Position numbers and translations under genes: made by a program. This document shows positions 5,201-6,031 of a stretch of 6,031 bases of DNA, in pieces. The notes beneath the pieces were generated by a model that did not search any database, had not been told where the DNA came from, and saw nothing but the letters and a program-made list of their open reading frames with translations. Source of the stretch: Bacteroidales bacterium (GTDB taxonomy: Bacteria; Bacteroidota; Bacteroidia; Bacteroidales; VadinHA17). Location: contig JALOMM010000110.1 of NCBI GenBank assembly GCA_025455535.1, positions 1 through 6,031 on the forward strand, read 5' to 3'. How positions within the stretch are numbered: the stretch's first letter is position 1; each line of letters opens with the position of its first letter.

Positions 5201-6031
5201 ATGAAAAAAGTAAGATTTGTACTGATCACTGTTATTCTTTTCGCCATCTCGGTGACAGCCTTCAACCAGGAGGTTGCCGTGGACCTTGGAATGGTCTACA
5301 AGATAAGGCAGGAAGGACTGCGGAATTCTGATATTGAGACACTTGCATATATTATGACCGACCTGGCAGGTCCCAGGCTCACAGGGTCGGAAGGGATTGA
5401 CCGTGCCAACGAGATCGCCAGGGCCAAGCTTGCAGAGTACGGTCTCTCGGAAGTACGCATTGAGCGTGCACGTGAGTTCCCCCGCGGCGGATGGGACTAT
5501 TCGAAAGCTTACGCCGCAATGACAAAGCCTTATTACAACAACTTTGCAGTCACACCAGTAGCATGGACAGCCGGCACCAAAGGACTCATAAAGGGTGAGG
5601 TCGTTCTGGTAGATATCAAAAAGATTGAAGATATTGAGCAGTACAGGGGAAAACTGAAAGGAAAGATCATTATGACCCCTGCCACCTCGCAGTACGAGGT
5701 AAGATTTGAGCCTCTTGCGGGCAGGTACACTGAGGAGGAGCTCATCGAGATTGCCATGTCTCCCGTCGGAGGGGGGCAGATCCGCAGGGATATGGGCGAC
5801 TGGCAGGCACAGCGGGAACTGCGCTCAAAAGTGAGCGAGTTTCTTCGCAGTGAGGGTGTTGCGATGATGATCAGCAACGGCAACCCTTTTAATATACCCC
5901 GTTCAACAGGCTCTTCATATGACGGCAAGAGCAAGGAACCGGTGACTGAGATCAGCATCGCGCAGGAAACTTACGGGCGGATGGAGCGACTCCTTAAGAA
6001 AGGTGAGAAGGTAGAGGTCGAGGCTGAGATA
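5201..6031 (+). CDS. Exported M28-family metallopeptidase, N-terminal part (3' truncated)
   Basis: The frame starts with ATG at 5201 and stays open for 277 codons to the right edge, so the C-terminal part is missing. Residues 1-20 form a signal peptide (KK and R in the n-region, hydrophobic core VLITVILFAISV, likely cleavage after V-T-A20), so the enzyme is exported. Next come an M28-type N-terminal lid (IRQEGLRNSDIETLAYIMTD, 35-54) and the hallmark AGPRLTGSEG (56-65). A protease-associated-like insert contains AWTAGTKGLIKGEVVLVD (121-138), GKLKGKIIM (150-158) and GVAMMISNG (219-227). This layout resembles the Bacteroidota carboxypeptidase Q-like M28 peptidases, which are two-zinc aminopeptidases or carboxypeptidases and are usually over 500 residues. 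The zinc ligands and catalytic residues would lie in the missing half, so activity cannot be judged here. The gene is divergent from mutS2; a shared regulatory region is possible but no functional link is evident. Confidence 0.88.
   Translation, partial: MKKVRFVLITVILFAISVTAFNQEVAVDLGMVYKIRQEGLRNSDIETLAYIMTDLAGPRLTGSEGIDRANEIARAKLAEYGLSEVRIERAREFPRGGWDYSKAYAAMTKPYYNNFAVTPVAWTAGTKGLIKGEVVLVDIKKIEDIEQYRGKLKGKIIMTPATSQYEVRFEPLAGRYTEEELIEIAMSPVGGGQIRRDMGDWQAQRELRSKVSEFLRSEGVAMMISNGNPFNIPRSTGSSYDGKSKEPVTEISIAQETYGRMERLLKKGEKVEVEAEI

Noticed and set aside
5533..5958. Minus-strand open frame of 141 codons inside the M28 peptidase gene
   Set aside because: It is antisense to a well-supported exported peptidase frame, and its Ser/Pro-rich translation has no family resemblance.
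1..6031. Mobile elements, CRISPR arrays, tRNA or rRNA genes, or a defence system
   Set aside because: I found no transposase-like frame, terminal inverted repeats, spaced direct repeats outside the protein-coding KYG repeat, or cloverleaf-like sequence. MutS2 and the M28 peptidase are ordinary chromosomal genes.

Overview
The window looks like chromosomal DNA from a member of the Bacteroidota, probably a Bacteroidales-like anaerobe. The protein families point there: an anti-sigma-like membrane protein followed by a 'KYG'-repeat surface protein, a MutS2 beginning MIYPxxxExKIGFDxIR, and a large secreted M28 peptidase. One intergenic region also carries a close match to the Bacteroidota promoter consensus (TTTG, 19 bp, TAnnTTTG), and starts are preceded by A-rich leaders rather than strong Shine-Dalgarno sites. 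This assignment is inferred from family resemblance, not from a database search.

Layout. (1) Positions 2-1421, plus strand: the 3' end of a probable anti-sigma-factor-like membrane protein, overlapping by 20 nt a secreted protein of the DUF4097 / head-GIN type. Together they form the tail of an operon whose start, probably including a sigma-70-family gene, lies left of the window. A strong GC-rich terminator follows. (2) Positions 1482-2525, minus strand: a secreted protein made of two tandem units that resemble the oxidoreductase molybdopterin-binding (sulfite-oxidase) fold. It has its own promoter in the 92-bp gap behind mutS2. (3) Positions 2618-5092, minus strand: a complete mutS2 gene with ATPase core, long coiled coil, KOW-like domain and C-terminal Smr domain. 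Its start is better placed at the ATG at 5092 than at the upstream in-frame TTG. (4) Positions 5201-6031, plus strand: the first 277 codons of an exported M28-family metallopeptidase, diverging from mutS2 and running off the right edge.

The first two genes plausibly act together as an envelope-associated regulatory or surface module. The other three genes show no obvious functional link to them or to each other. Gene density is high: the only gaps are 60 bp (convergent), 92 bp (tandem) and 108 bp (divergent), and all are described below. I see no mobile element, CRISPR array, tRNA or rRNA. Most of the window is ordinary core-genome content. The most distinctive items are the regular 17-18-residue tyrosine repeat in the second gene and the cofactor-less duplicated sulfite-oxidase-like protein.
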